Assembly (NCBI RefSeq): GCF_037646455.1
Contig: NZ_JBBIXN010000001.1
Span: 1,922,001-1,986,000, forward strand
Reading direction: 5' to 3'
Length of the DNA: 64,000 nt
From: Draconibacterium mangrovi_A
Lineage (GTDB): Bacteria; Bacteroidota; Bacteroidia; Bacteroidales; Prolixibacteraceae
This document shows, in pieces, positions 34,411 through 43,341 of the stretch (position 1 is its first letter; every line of letters starts with the position of its first letter). A model generated the notes under the pieces. It was not told where the DNA came from and ran no database searches. It saw nothing but the letters and a program-made list of their open reading frames with translations. Made by a program: the position numbers and the translations under genes.

Positions 34411-37400
34411 ATGGCTATGAAACTTTCAACCGTACTTTTTCTCATTTTATGCTTTAGTAGTTTCGTCTCGTTCTCTCAGGAGGCTGTGTTCAAAATGTTT
34501 CCATCCATAGGGAAAGAATATATTTATGAATTCAGCGATCTGAACTATCTGCAAGACGACGAGGGTAAAAAGACAGAAATGATTCTGAAAAAACAGACCC
34601 TAAAGCTGATATACAAGAAGTCTTCTGCAGATAATCAGAATTACCTGAGTGTTGAATTTATTGGTAACAGCGTTGAAGATCCGCTTTCGGATGTTACCTC
34701 TTTTAAAGATTACAGGTACCCCGAACTGGTAGATGGTTTTTACGACAGGCGATATCCTGATTTTTACGAAGGACTTTTGTGCCGGATTCAGTTCAAATAC
34801 AACATTGATTTCGACAGCAGCAAAGTTACGTTGGTTAATCGCTCCGGGTTGCTTGAAGAATTTTATAGTATTTTAAAGGAGCAGGGTTTTGATCAGCAAC
34901 AAATAAAAGAAAGGGTTGAAATCATTAACAAAGAAGTTTTGAAAGAAGTAACGGCGTCGGTTGAATCGCTGTTTCGTATTCCTGGAAATCGTTTTAAAGA
35001 TGAATTGAACGATCCTGAGAAATTTGATATAAAACTTGAATTTCCGAAACCTTTGATGATCCTTTCAGCAAAAAGATGGGATAAAACACCCGGTTTGTTT
35101 TCACGTGAAATTATCATCGATAAGGAAATGAATTCCCTGAAAAAATTTAGGACAGTTTCATTTGACACCATTCCAAGGGCAAGGAGATACGGGGATAAAT
35201 ATTTTGAAAAGAGTATTGTATTGAAATCAGTTCGTGACATTGCTCCGGCCCGATTTATTCTTTCGGGTAAGATTGAAAATCCTAAAACCAATACAGTTAC
35301 ACTGGCCTTTCTCGACCGGCCTTTTGGAAATGAATTGCGCCAGGAAATGGTTTTTCTTGACGAAAACAATTCGTTTCAAATTGATATTCCCCTTGACCAC
35401 CCGGAAATGGTTTTCCTCGAAATCGGGAGATACAATTACATTGACCACACTCGAATGCTGGCCTTTTACGCCGAGCCGGGAAGCGAATCATCCTTTTTCG
35501 CAAAAGGTCAGGAATTTCCTTGGGACATTGATTTCCTTGGCGACTTTAGCAGCGAGAATAAAATGCTGAATGATTTCAGGGCAAGCTTTAATATCTTTAA
35601 CGAACGTGTTAATTTCAACTTTCTTCAATCATTCAACACCAAAAGCAGTTACAAAGATTTTGTTGCTGCTCTTGATCAGATTGACGCTTTCGCAGAAAAT
35701 TACAAGTCGGATACTGATACAACTGTGGTTCAATTTATCGTTAATGAATTAAAGGCATTTTTATATAATTCAATTTTTGTCGATCTCTCCCGTTTAAGAT
35801 ATTACATTCATTCCGATTTAAAATATATGTTTGCGTTCGACGAGGATGAAACGGATTTGGAAAAGATGGAATCGATCATCGAATCTGTAAAACTTAATGA
35901 TGTTTATAACGATTATGGTATTTATTCCAGGAATTTCGCACGATCGTATTTGATGTTTTATTTTCAAAAGTCGCAAAAGGTGCAGGAGCTGGCGATAAGG
36001 GGCTACAAAATCGCTGGTTCGAATCTGAAATTCTATTTTTTCAGTGATATTGAAATGCGCACTCAACTTGCAAGGGCAATACTGGCTGGACATCCGTTCT
36101 ACAGCCAGGTTGTTCAAATGTGCCAGGAAGATTTAAGCAGGCGCGAAGAAATGTTGTATCAGGACCGGCCTTACATGTACAAAAAAGTGGATGAAACACT
36201 GGATTTGATGCTCAGAATCTGTAACGATGAGGAGTTTTTGGAGGCCGTAAAACAACTTCGTAAAAACAGCTTGCAGTGGCAAAACGATAATTACTGTCCG
36301 GAGCAAAAGTTTTTTAATCAGGAAGGGGAAGTCGTTTACTTTAAAGATTTTTTTGGTGACAAACCCACCATTTTTTACGTTACTTCTGATCGTGCAATTG
36401 AAAGATATTATTGGGATAAGGTAGCCGAAGACAATCCGGAATTAAATGTGGTGCTGGTAACTGAAGGTAGCAACTTTAAAGAATGGGCCGATTACACTAA
36501 ACGGGCAGAGCCGATCGCAGCTCAGCTTTTGCTGATCAACAACGAACAAACATTAACAGACGTTTTTCTCCAAAATTCCAGGTATTACATTGCCTACGAC
36601 AGGAACGGGAAACTACTTGGTACTTCCTCTCAGCCGGACAAGATTATAGATTTGGCTAAAGACAGCCTTCAACCCGAAAAAAAACAACTCAATAAATCGC
36701 AGCTTCAGTTTATTGTCCTTTTACTGGTGATTACCTTAATCCTATTGGTGTTAATTCTAATTGTTTGGAAATGGCGCGTCAGGCAGCGTTTCCGAACGGA
36801 ACAGCAACGAACGCGTTTGCGAGAGTTGGAGCTCACAGCCATCCGGTCGCAAATGAATCCACACTTTCTTTTTAACAGTTTGAACTCGGTGCAAAACCTG
36901 GTTCAGCAAAACAAGGGCCACGAGGCCCATTTGTATTTAAGCGATTTTGCCGGATTGATCCGGAAAGTGTTAAATAACTCGGAAAAAGAAGAGGTGTCGC
37001 TGGCTGAGGAACTGGAAATGATTCAACAATACCTGAGCCTCGAAAAATTACGCCTCGAGTTTGACTATTCGCTGCTTGTTGATGAACAGGTGGATGTACA
37101 CAACACGATGGTACCTTCTATGATTTTACAACCATTTGTGGAGAATGCCATCATTCATGGTTTGCAAAACAAAGCCGACAACCGGCAACTAAAAATTGAA
37201 GTTGAGCAAAATGGCACAGAACTTAAAATTTCGATTGAGGATAATGGTATTGGGCGGGAAGCAGCACAGGAAATTTCAAAATCAAAAAACGGAAAAGGCT
37301 CGAAACTGATTCAGGAACGCCTCAAAATACTTCAGGAGAAGAACAAGGAGAAATATGAATTTAAAATTATAGATTTAGAAGATCATTCCGGAACACGGGT

Positions 37401-37428
37401 CGAAATTCTGATTCCCGAAGAACGTTGA
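34411..37428 (+). CDS. LytS-type sensor histidine kinase with TlpA-like, cysteine-free periplasmic sensor
   Basis: 1005 residues (an ATG two codons later is equally good). Signal peptide 1-22; a beta-rich DUF4369-like region at about 280-365; a helical region; and a thioredoxin-like fold at about 631-755 (F-K-D-F-F-G-D-K-P-T-I-F-Y-V-T...G-K-L-L-G-T-S). Where TlpA proteins have W-C-x-x-C this one has T-S-D-R-A-I-E-R and no Cys. One membrane helix at about 765-788 leads to a His_kinase domain with H818 in M-N-P-H-F-L-F-N-S and an HATPase N-box E-N-A-I-I-H-G. So the whole exterior resembles a redox protein turned sensor. The regulator gene begins one base past the stop. Confidence 0.9.
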   Translation: MAMKLSTVLFLILCFSSFVSFSQEAVFKMFPSIGKEYIYEFSDLNYLQDDEGKKTEMILKKQTLKLIYKKSSADNQNYLSVEFIGNSVEDPLSDVTSFKDYRYPELVDGFYDRRYPDFYEGLLCRIQFKYNIDFDSSKVTLVNRSGLLEEFYSILKEQGFDQQQIKERVEIINKEVLKEVTASVESLFRIPGNRFKDELNDPEKFDIKLEFPKPLMILSAKRWDKTPGLFSREIIIDKEMNSLKKFRTVSFDTIPRARRYGDKYFEKSIVLKSVRDIAPARFILSGKIENPKTNTVTLAFLDRPFGNELRQEMVFLDENNSFQIDIPLDHPEMVFLEIGRYNYIDHTRMLAFYAEPGSESSFFAKGQEFPWDIDFLGDFSSENKMLNDFRASFNIFNERVNFNFLQSFNTKSSYKDFVAALDQIDAFAENYKSDTDTTVVQFIVNELKAFLYNSIFVDLSRLRYYIHSDLKYMFAFDEDETDLEKMESIIESVKLNDVYNDYGIYSRNFARSYLMFYFQKSQKVQELAIRGYKIAGSNLKFYFFSDIEMRTQLARAILAGHPFYSQVVQMCQEDLSRREEMLYQDRPYMYKKVDETLDLMLRICNDEEFLEAVKQLRKNSLQWQNDNYCPEQKFFNQEGEVVYFKDFFGDKPTIFYVTSDRAIERYYWDKVAEDNPELNVVLVTEGSNFKEWADYTKRAEPIAAQLLLINNEQTLTDVFLQNSRYYIAYDRNGKLLGTSSQPDKIIDLAKDSLQPEKKQLNKSQLQFIVLLLVITLILLVLILIVWKWRVRQRFRTEQQRTRLRELELTAIRSQMNPHFLFNSLNSVQNLVQQNKGHEAHLYLSDFAGLIRKVLNNSEKEEVSLAEELEMIQQYLSLEKLRLEFDYSLLVDEQVDVHNTMVPSMILQPFVENAIIHGLQNKADNRQLKIEVEQNGTELKISIEDNGIGREAAQEISKSKNGKGSKLIQERLKILQEKNKEKYEFKIIDLEDHSGTRVEILIPEER

Positions 37429-37429
37429 A

Positions 37430-38182
37430 ATGAGTATAAAAGCAATAATAGTTGACGACGAAAAACACGGCCGCGAGAACCTGTTGGGGATCCTACAGCA
37501 AAATTGCCCCGAAGTTGTGATCCTTGCTCAGGCTGCTTCGGTTGAAACTGCCATTGAACGAATTAATAAACTAAAACCAGATCTGGTTTTTCTAGATATT
37601 GAAATGCCCGGCGCCAATGGATTTCAGCTGCTTGAACGTATGCCTAAAATAAAATTCGAAGTGATTTTTGTAACTGCCTATGACAGTTATGCGATTAAAG
37701 CCATCCGATTTTCTGCAGTCGATTACATTTTAAAACCCATCAATTTAAATGATTTGAAATCGGCGGTAGAGAAAGTTGCCGACCGCTTGCAGCGCAAGGA
37801 AGAGAACAAAAGAATTCAGGAGCTGTACCGCAATCTGAACCAGCCGGAGAATCCGCGAATTGGCCTGCCAACAGGCGACCGGATCGAATTTATAGAGGTT
37901 GCCAGTATAATCCATTGCCGGGGAGAAGGGAACTACACGCATATTTTCCTGAAGAATAATGAGCGATTGCTGGTTGCGAAAACGCTAATTGAATTTGAAG
38001 ATTTGTTGAAGGATTACCAATTTATTAGAACACACAAGTCGCATTTGGTAAACCTGAAGCACGTTACGGCATTCATAAAAACTGACGGTGGCGCGTTAAA
38101 ACTATCGAATGGTGAAAGTGTTGCCATCTCACGACGAAGAAGAGAAACCGTTATGGAAAAGTTAAAAACTTTCATTGCTTAG
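37430..38182 (+). CDS. LytTR-type response regulator
   Basis: 250 residues: a receiver domain with phospho-acceptor Asp56 in F-L-D-I-E-M-P-G, then a LytTR DNA-binding domain at about 145-248 (I-H-C-R-G-E-G-N-Y-T...R-T-H-K-S-H-L-V-N). It is the partner of the kinase just upstream; the stop and start are one base apart, so both are cotranslated. Confidence 0.95.
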   Translation: MSIKAIIVDDEKHGRENLLGILQQNCPEVVILAQAASVETAIERINKLKPDLVFLDIEMPGANGFQLLERMPKIKFEVIFVTAYDSYAIKAIRFSAVDYILKPINLNDLKSAVEKVADRLQRKEENKRIQELYRNLNQPENPRIGLPTGDRIEFIEVASIIHCRGEGNYTHIFLKNNERLLVAKTLIEFEDLLKDYQFIRTHKSHLVNLKHVTAFIKTDGGALKLSNGESVAISRRRRETVMEKLKTFIA

Positions 38183-38228
38183 CTAGCCCCAAATTTTCTT
38201 CGTAATTTTATATACACTTTAAAATACA

Positions 38229-38606
38229 ATGAGACGATCTATCGCCATATTGCTTGTGTTTTTTAGCCTCGCAGGTATGAGCCAGAATACCGAAACCCTG
38301 GAACTGTTAAAGAATATAGAATCCATTAAACAACCTGACTTTGCTGCCGTTGATTCCAATCAGTTTTTGTCGTTTAAACTATCACCTCCAGAGATGCTCA
38401 ATTTTAATCAGGAGAATAAGACCGGGGCCAAGAATAAATTCTCAACAGGTATTTTCCGATCGCCTTACGATAATATGCCAATACTCGGTTATGGGAATGC
38501 ACTACCCGGTTGGAACATGCCAATAGCAGTTCCCGATTCTTCAGTGGAGTATTTTATAAAAAATCCAATGCTACTGCATCGTCCAACTCCTGGAATGAAA
38601 AAGTAA
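38229..38606 (+). CDS. Small secreted protein of unknown function
   Basis: 125 residues with a Sec signal peptide (about 1-18, G-M-S/Q-N-T). The mature part has no recognisable domain; it holds a Pro/Gly/Asn-rich segment (Y-D-N-M-P-I-L-G-Y-G-N-A-L-P-G-W-N-M-P) at about 78-96. It follows the LytTR regulator gene by 46 nt and could be a target or part of the same operon. Confidence 0.6.
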   Translation: MRRSIAILLVFFSLAGMSQNTETLELLKNIESIKQPDFAAVDSNQFLSFKLSPPEMLNFNQENKTGAKNKFSTGIFRSPYDNMPILGYGNALPGWNMPIAVPDSSVEYFIKNPMLLHRPTPGMKK

Positions 38607-38682
38607 TTTCACTTTTTTAATTATTAACTTCTGTACCGGTCATTTTTAACTTTTCTTAAAACATCACCCCTTTTCCTTGATT

Positions 38683-38690
38683 TACATTTG
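38683..38690 (+). promoter_or_regulatory. Possible -7 box before the OmpH-like gene
   Basis: TACATTTG, an exact TAnnTTTG match 21 nt before the start codon; no TTG at the expected -33 spacing. Confidence 0.35.
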
Positions 38691-38711
38691 ACACAAACAA
38701 AATCGCGCAAT

Positions 38712-39221
38712 ATGAGATTAAGAATTTTACTTGTTTTGATGCTGTTTTTCGCCTGGAATTCACTATTTGCCCAATCCACGTTAAAAATCGGCCACGTAAA
38801 TGTGCAGGAGTTGGTGCAAAAACATCCGGATACCGACAGCATTCATGGCGTTATTGAATTAGAAGCCAAAGACATGGAAGACATTTATACCGAAATGCTT
38901 GAGGAACAGCAGGAAAAAATGGAGACTTTTGAAGCGGAAAGTGCCGGTTATTCCGATTTTATGCGAAAGACAAAACAGGAAGAGTTGCTGGCATTGTCGC
39001 AGAAAATTCAAACCTTCAATCAAACCGCGCAACAGCAGATCCGTCAACACAACATACAACTTTTACAACCTGTTTACGACGAGGTGAACAGTGCCATTAA
39101 GAAAATAGCACAGGAAAATAAGTTTACCTATGTTCTCGATATAAGTGCAGGTACAGTAGCTTACATTTCGCCCGATAGCGAAGATATTACCGCCCGGGTT
39201 CTCGAAGAATTGAATAAATAA
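38712..39221 (+). CDS. OmpH/Skp family periplasmic chaperone
   Basis: 169 residues from ATG 38712, which gives a Sec signal peptide (1-20, L-F-A/Q-S). The mature part starts I-G-H-V-N-V-Q-E-L and runs into a long charged coiled coil (about 55-120) and a short C-terminal strand region, the Skp jellyfish plan. Skp-type proteins carry unfolded outer-membrane proteins. Family copies often sit near bamA; this one does not. Confidence 0.88.
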   Translation: MRLRILLVLMLFFAWNSLFAQSTLKIGHVNVQELVQKHPDTDSIHGVIELEAKDMEDIYTEMLEEQQEKMETFEAESAGYSDFMRKTKQEELLALSQKIQTFNQTAQQQIRQHNIQLLQPVYDEVNSAIKKIAQENKFTYVLDISAGTVAYISPDSEDITARVLEELNK

Positions 39222-39378
39222 TTAACTGAGAACATTGGATTGGAGATTTCAGGTTTAAATCAAAGGATTCACATCCATAGGAGTAAAGATTTTTATTTTT
39301 CCATTGATTCTCTCTCCAGTCTCTCCTTTCGTTAACACTACCCTTTAAACACCTCTTTGTGAGGTTCTGCTCCATTTT
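39222..39378. other. Non-coding stretch after the OmpH gene
   Basis: AT-rich; a short ACCTC/GAGGT hairpin lies at about 39350-39364. I see no open frame or promoter I can support. Confidence 0.5.
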
Positions 39379-39631
39379 CGTCCGGAACAGCCCTTAAGCT
39401 TCGATCAGCCTTTTTCTCCGGACGAGTTACATCATACTATATTAACCCAGGCCGTCGTAATTTTTTGAATTACTTTGGCCTGGGCTATCATATAACGCAC
39501 TTTCAGTGCTAATTTCTTGCTTATAAAGAAATCTAAAATACAAGTGTTGCCGTTTTGTAGGGCTGAAAGTCCTTAATCATTCAGCCCCGGGCAGAATGAC
39601 CCCGAGCACTCGGGGTGAATGTCGCCCGGGG
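39379..39631. repeat. Cluster of palindromic repeats
   Basis: Four inverted repeats in a row: CGTCCGGA/TCCGGACG (39379-39386, 39417-39424); a 39-nt hairpin CCCAGGCC-GTC-GTAATT...AATTAC-TTT-GGCCTGGG (39446-39484); GGGCTGA/TCAGCCC (39560-39566, 39581-39587); and nested CCCCGGGC/GCCCGGGG (39585-39592, 39624-39631) around CCCCGAG-CA-CTCGGGG (39600-39615). GC content is well above the flanks. This looks like a repetitive extragenic palindromic element of the kind copied by REP-associated transposases; no transposase is present here. Confidence 0.65.
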
Positions 39632-39807
39632 TTAATAACCACACAAAATCGGCGCAACTAGAGCAAAACATTGAAAAGGTACACTATAATGCGCCGAATT
39701 TCAGGAGGTGATCAAAATATATCATTCCTTGTATTTGTGCATAAAGGGTAGATGCAGGGAAGGACAGGAGGATGGGTATTTAAGAAAGTTAATCGTAAAA
39801 TTGGTAC

Positions 39808-39842
39808 AAAAAAAGCATCTGAAAGTTGAAACAAGCAGATGC
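39808..39842 (-). terminator. Terminator after the DUF4395 gene
   Basis: On the minus strand GCATCTG (39836-39842) pairs with CAGATGC (39815-39821), then a T7 tract (39808-39814). Confidence 0.8.
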
Positions 39843-39864
39843 CTTGAGTGTGTAGTTATACTAA

Positions 39865-40302
39865 TTATTTGTAGAAGGGCAAAACCAGGTAGGTGTAAAT
39901 AATACATCCCACGCAAATAGCCAGTGCAAATTCGAGCATGGCGAAAAAAACAAATACGCCGCCGATAATCATCGCGGCAATGTTTGCGCCCGACATGAAC
40001 AAGATGGTTAGAGCCAGCAGCATCAAAAATCCAAGGCGCGCAGCAAAAATCTTAGGCGCTTTATCAATACTTTTTTCTCCCAGCCGAAGTGTACTGGTCA
40101 GCCGGTGGCTGACAAAACTTATCGGGCTGAACTTTAATGACGTAAAAGCCCGGATAAAAAAATCGCTTAGTAAAAAGAACATGCAAAGAACAGAATCGAA
40201 TGCAAAGCCGGCAATCACCAGCAGTACTCCCAAAATGGCGTTCAATCGTACGATCTGCTCATTTATTTTGTCCTTCGATACCGGACAGATAATCTGTTTC
40301 AT
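39865..40302 (-). CDS. DUF4395 family membrane protein
   Basis: 145 residues from ATG 40302 (frame open to 40329). Starts M-K-Q-I-I-C-P-V-S with four membrane helices, the pattern of DUF4395 proteins, which often occur with thioredoxin or rhodanese genes. The conserved N-terminal Cys-Pro is present. Function is unknown. The gene is divergent from the S15 peptidase, with a CRP-like dyad 58 bp before its start. Confidence 0.8.
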   Translation of the reverse strand: MKQIICPVSKDKINEQIVRLNAILGVLLVIAGFAFDSVLCMFFLLSDFFIRAFTSLKFSPISFVSHRLTSTLRLGEKSIDKAPKIFAARLGFLMLLALTILFMSGANIAAMIIGGVFVFFAMLEFALAICVGCIIYTYLVLPFYK

Positions 40303-40360
40303 GATACTTTGTCTAAATTCTGACTGCAATATAAATACAAAAAACTCTTTAATGCTAATT

Positions 40361-40376
40361 TGTGACCTGGATCACA
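40361..40376. promoter_or_regulatory. CRP/FNR-type operator dyad
   Basis: TGTGA-CCTGGA-TCACA is a perfect TGTGA-N6-TCACA palindrome core, the E. coli CRP consensus form, with AT-rich flanks. It lies between divergent genes, 58 bp from the DUF4395 start and 110 bp before the peptidase start, centred about 87 bp upstream of the likely peptidase transcription start. Confidence 0.55.
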
Positions 40377-40440
40377 TAACTTCGTTACAATTAATTAATA
40401 AAAACATGGATAAATCATAAAAACATTAACTGTGCATGTG

Positions 40441-40448
40441 TATATTTG
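40441..40448 (+). promoter_or_regulatory. -7 box for the S15 peptidase gene
   Basis: TATATTTG, an exact TAnnTTTG match, 38 nt before the start codon. No TTG at -33, which fits an activator-dependent promoter. Confidence 0.45.
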
Positions 40449-40486
40449 AGCTCTTCGAAGTAAAATCCGTTAGAAAAACCATTCCG

Positions 40487-42331
40487 ATGAAGCACCATTT
40501 AAAACGTTTAGCAACCTTAGTCCTGTTCTTGAGTATTGCACTGCTTGTAAGTGCACAGCAGGAAGAACCTGCCGTGCCTTTTTTTGAGGACGGCGAAGCA
40601 CAAATTGTAAAAGCTTTTGAAGATCCGGCCTACTGGATCAGGGAAGACTTGTGGGTAGAAACCGATTTCGACAGCGACGGTGACGGACGACCCGACAGAA
40701 TGCATGTGGATGTTACACGTCCGCGCCAGACAGAAACTGAAGGGTTGAAATTACCTGTTATTTATAATTCAAGTCCTTATTTTGCCGGAACTGCAGGCAA
40801 CGATCCATCTTATTTCCACGATGTGAAGCACGAGCTGGGTGAACCGGGCAAACCGATAACACATCCAGAAGAAATTAAACGAAGAGGAGAGCGCCCCATT
40901 ATTTCAAAAGGGCATGTGAGCACTTGGGTGCCGCGTGGTTATATCGTTGTGCATTCATCATCGCCGGGTACCGGTCTGTCGGATGGTGTCCCAACGGTTG
41001 GAGGTGACAATGAATCGCTGGCTCCAAAGGCGGTGATCGACTGGCTATGTGGCCGCGCCAAAGGTTACACAAGCAGAACCGGGAACGAGGAAGTTAAAGC
41101 GTACTGGTCGACGGGTAAAGTAGGAATGACCGGAACTTCATACAATGGTACTCTCCCGTTGGCTGCGGCTACAACGGGCGTTGAAGGCCTGGAAGCGATC
41201 ATCCCGATTGCGCCCAATACGGCTTATTACAACTATTACCGTTCAAACGGACTGGTTCGTTCACCCGGTGGTTATCTTGGAGAGGATGTTGATGTGTTGT
41301 TCGATTTTATTCACAGTGGCGATGAATCGAAACGGGCCTATGCACGAGAAAAAATCCGCGATGGCGAAATGAAAGAGGGTATGGACCGGATTACCGGAGA
41401 TTACAACGATTTTTGGGCCGGCCGCGATTACCTCAATAAAATGGATGGGATGAAAGCTGCGCTGTTTATGTCGCACGGGTTTAACGACTGGAACGTGATG
41501 CCCGAACACAGTTACCGTATTTATGAGGCAGCAAAAGAAAGAGGAATTCCGGCCATGATCTACTACCATCAAAGAGGTCACGGTGGTCCACCACCGCTTT
41601 CGATGATGAACCGCTGGTTTACACATTATCTTTTTGGAGTTGAAAATGGTGTGGAAGATGAGCCGCGTGCCTGGATTGTTCGTGAGGATGCTGAAGTAAG
41701 TGATCCGACTCCCTATAAAGATTATCCAAATCCGGATGCGAGTATGGTTGAATTTCACCTGGAAGCCGGAGCTCCGGCAAAAGGTAACTTAACCACTGAC
41801 AAATCATCGAAACAAGGAAAAGAAACCTTGATCGATAATTATTCGTTTTCGGCCGAAGCGCTGGCGAAAGCCGATTATACCGAGCATCGCCTCATGTATG
41901 TTTCGCCTGTACTGAAAGAAGATATACATATTTCGGGGAACCCGGTGATCACTATTTCGGCAGCCAGCAGCAAACCGGCCGTAAACCTTTCTGTGTACCT
42001 GGTTTCGTTACCCTGGGACGAAGGACGCCGCGCTAAAATCACGGATAATATTATCACCCGTGGTTGGGCCGATCTTCAGAATTACAAATCGCTGCGCGAA
42101 AGCGAACCGTTAAAGCCGGGCAAGTTTTACGAAATGACTTTTGAGTTTCAACCCGACGATCAGGTCATCCGTGCTGGTCAGCAGATCGGACTGATGATCT
42201 TTTCAAGCGACAGTGAATTCACCCTTCTACCAAAACCGGGTACCGAACTCACGGTAGATCTCGATAAAACATCAATTAAAATCCCTGTTGTTGGAGGCGA
42301 GGAGGCTTTAGGGAAAGCCATTGAAAAATAG
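40487..42331 (+). CDS. Secreted Xaa-Pro dipeptidyl-peptidase (S15 / CocE family hydrolase)
   Basis: 614 residues from ATG 40487, which gives a Sec signal peptide (1-24, S-A/Q-Q). The catalytic triad is visible: Ser218 in G-T-S-Y-N-G, Asp334 in G-F-N-D-W-N-V and His365 in Q-R-G-H-G. A C-terminal jelly-roll domain (about 400-600) completes the S15/CocE plan. It releases dipeptides with Pro at position two or hydrolyses esters. The long frame start at 40436 is not used. Confidence 0.9.
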   Translation: MKHHLKRLATLVLFLSIALLVSAQQEEPAVPFFEDGEAQIVKAFEDPAYWIREDLWVETDFDSDGDGRPDRMHVDVTRPRQTETEGLKLPVIYNSSPYFAGTAGNDPSYFHDVKHELGEPGKPITHPEEIKRRGERPIISKGHVSTWVPRGYIVVHSSSPGTGLSDGVPTVGGDNESLAPKAVIDWLCGRAKGYTSRTGNEEVKAYWSTGKVGMTGTSYNGTLPLAAATTGVEGLEAIIPIAPNTAYYNYYRSNGLVRSPGGYLGEDVDVLFDFIHSGDESKRAYAREKIRDGEMKEGMDRITGDYNDFWAGRDYLNKMDGMKAALFMSHGFNDWNVMPEHSYRIYEAAKERGIPAMIYYHQRGHGGPPPLSMMNRWFTHYLFGVENGVEDEPRAWIVREDAEVSDPTPYKDYPNPDASMVEFHLEAGAPAKGNLTTDKSSKQGKETLIDNYSFSAEALAKADYTEHRLMYVSPVLKEDIHISGNPVITISAASSKPAVNLSVYLVSLPWDEGRRAKITDNIITRGWADLQNYKSLRESEPLKPGKFYEMTFEFQPDDQVIRAGQQIGLMIFSSDSEFTLLPKPGTELTVDLDKTSIKIPVVGGEEALGKAIEK

Positions 42332-42365
42332 CATAACAATAGGTTTCAGATTTGATAATATATTG

Positions 42366-42403
42366 CATGGTCATTCAAAAAGAACTAATTTTGGGTGACC
42401 ATG
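42366..42403 (+). terminator. Possible terminator after the S15 peptidase
   Basis: CATGGTCA (42366-42373) and TGACCATG (42396-42403) form an 8-bp stem with a 22-nt loop, followed by AATTTTT. The large loop makes the call weak. The rest of 42404-42645 is AT-rich and shows no gene. Confidence 0.4.
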
Positions 42404-42645
42404 AATTTTTATTGAACGATGTTTATGAAAAAACGTATTCGAAGTTAATCTTTTACACTCCCAATCTTAATTTCAAGTGTACAGTTTGAACCTTTTACTT
42501 AACTAAATGTTTTCACACCAATCAATTGATATGGTTAGTAAAATGCATTAACTTTATTGAGGAATTACTTATAAGCGAATATAACACACTATTTCAGCGG
42601 GAACTTGATTAAAATGACTTCAAATTTTAAGTAACACAATAAATC

Positions 42646-43323
42646 ATGAGAACAATAATCAAAAAGTATGTTTGGCTGATTCCGGTTTTTGCAATGATTG
42701 CCTCCTGTTCGCCGGAGTTCGATGCAACGATCGATGAGATGGATCTGGCCATTACGCGGTATGATGACGATCAGAGTTTTTCGGGGTACAATACCTTCTA
42801 CCTGGAAGATACAGTCATTTATATCGTTGAAGATGATGAGGATCTGGATGATATCGATCGAACTCACGATGCGCAGATCATATCACAGGTTCGACAGAAT
42901 TTGCTCAATATGGGTTGGACCGAGGTGACCAATCCCAATGACCTGCAAACCGAAGCAGATGTTTCCATTATGCTTTCGGCTTTGGCGGTTGATATGTATT
43001 ATTATTACACCTACTGGTGGGATTACTGGGATTGGTGGTACTGGGGCGGCTGGTATCCGGGCTTCCCCGGTTATCCATGGTATCCTGGCTTCCCGGGAAT
43101 AGGTTATCCATCCTATGGTTATACGGTTGGTACAGTTATGATTGATATGCTGGATCTGAAAAACATTCAGATTCCGACTGATCCGGAGGAACATCCCAGT
43201 GTTGATATCATTTGGACAGGTGCCGTGAACGGGATTCTGTCCGGTTCGGATGCGTCCATTTCAAACCGACTGGGAAAAGGACTCGATCAGGTGTTTACTC
43301 AAAGTCCGTACCTCGAAAAATAA
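42646..43323 (+). CDS. DUF4136 lipoprotein with an extreme aromatic insert
   Basis: 225 residues, lipobox I-A-S-C (Cys21). The two halves of a DUF4136 domain flank an insert at about 118-159 in which I count 23 Tyr, Trp or Phe in 42 residues, with many Gly and Pro. DUF4136 proteins are outer-membrane-associated lipoproteins of unknown function. The Asp/Glu cluster at 62-70 (E-D-D-E-D-L-D-D) is also unusual. The gene precedes a small beta-barrel gene by 18 nt. Confidence 0.82.
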   Translation: MRTIIKKYVWLIPVFAMIASCSPEFDATIDEMDLAITRYDDDQSFSGYNTFYLEDTVIYIVEDDEDLDDIDRTHDAQIISQVRQNLLNMGWTEVTNPNDLQTEADVSIMLSALAVDMYYYYTYWWDYWDWWYWGGWYPGFPGYPWYPGFPGIGYPSYGYTVGTVMIDMLDLKNIQIPTDPEEHPSVDIIWTGAVNGILSGSDASISNRLGKGLDQVFTQSPYLEK

Positions 43324-43341
43324 CCTTAAACAGAAAGCATT

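Noticed and set aside
39708..39902. GTG-start frame of 64 codons with a GGAGG-like site before it
   Set aside because: It overlaps the terminator and the 3' end of the DUF4395 gene on the other strand, has no recognisable composition, and the GGAGG falls in AT-rich repeat-flanking sequence.
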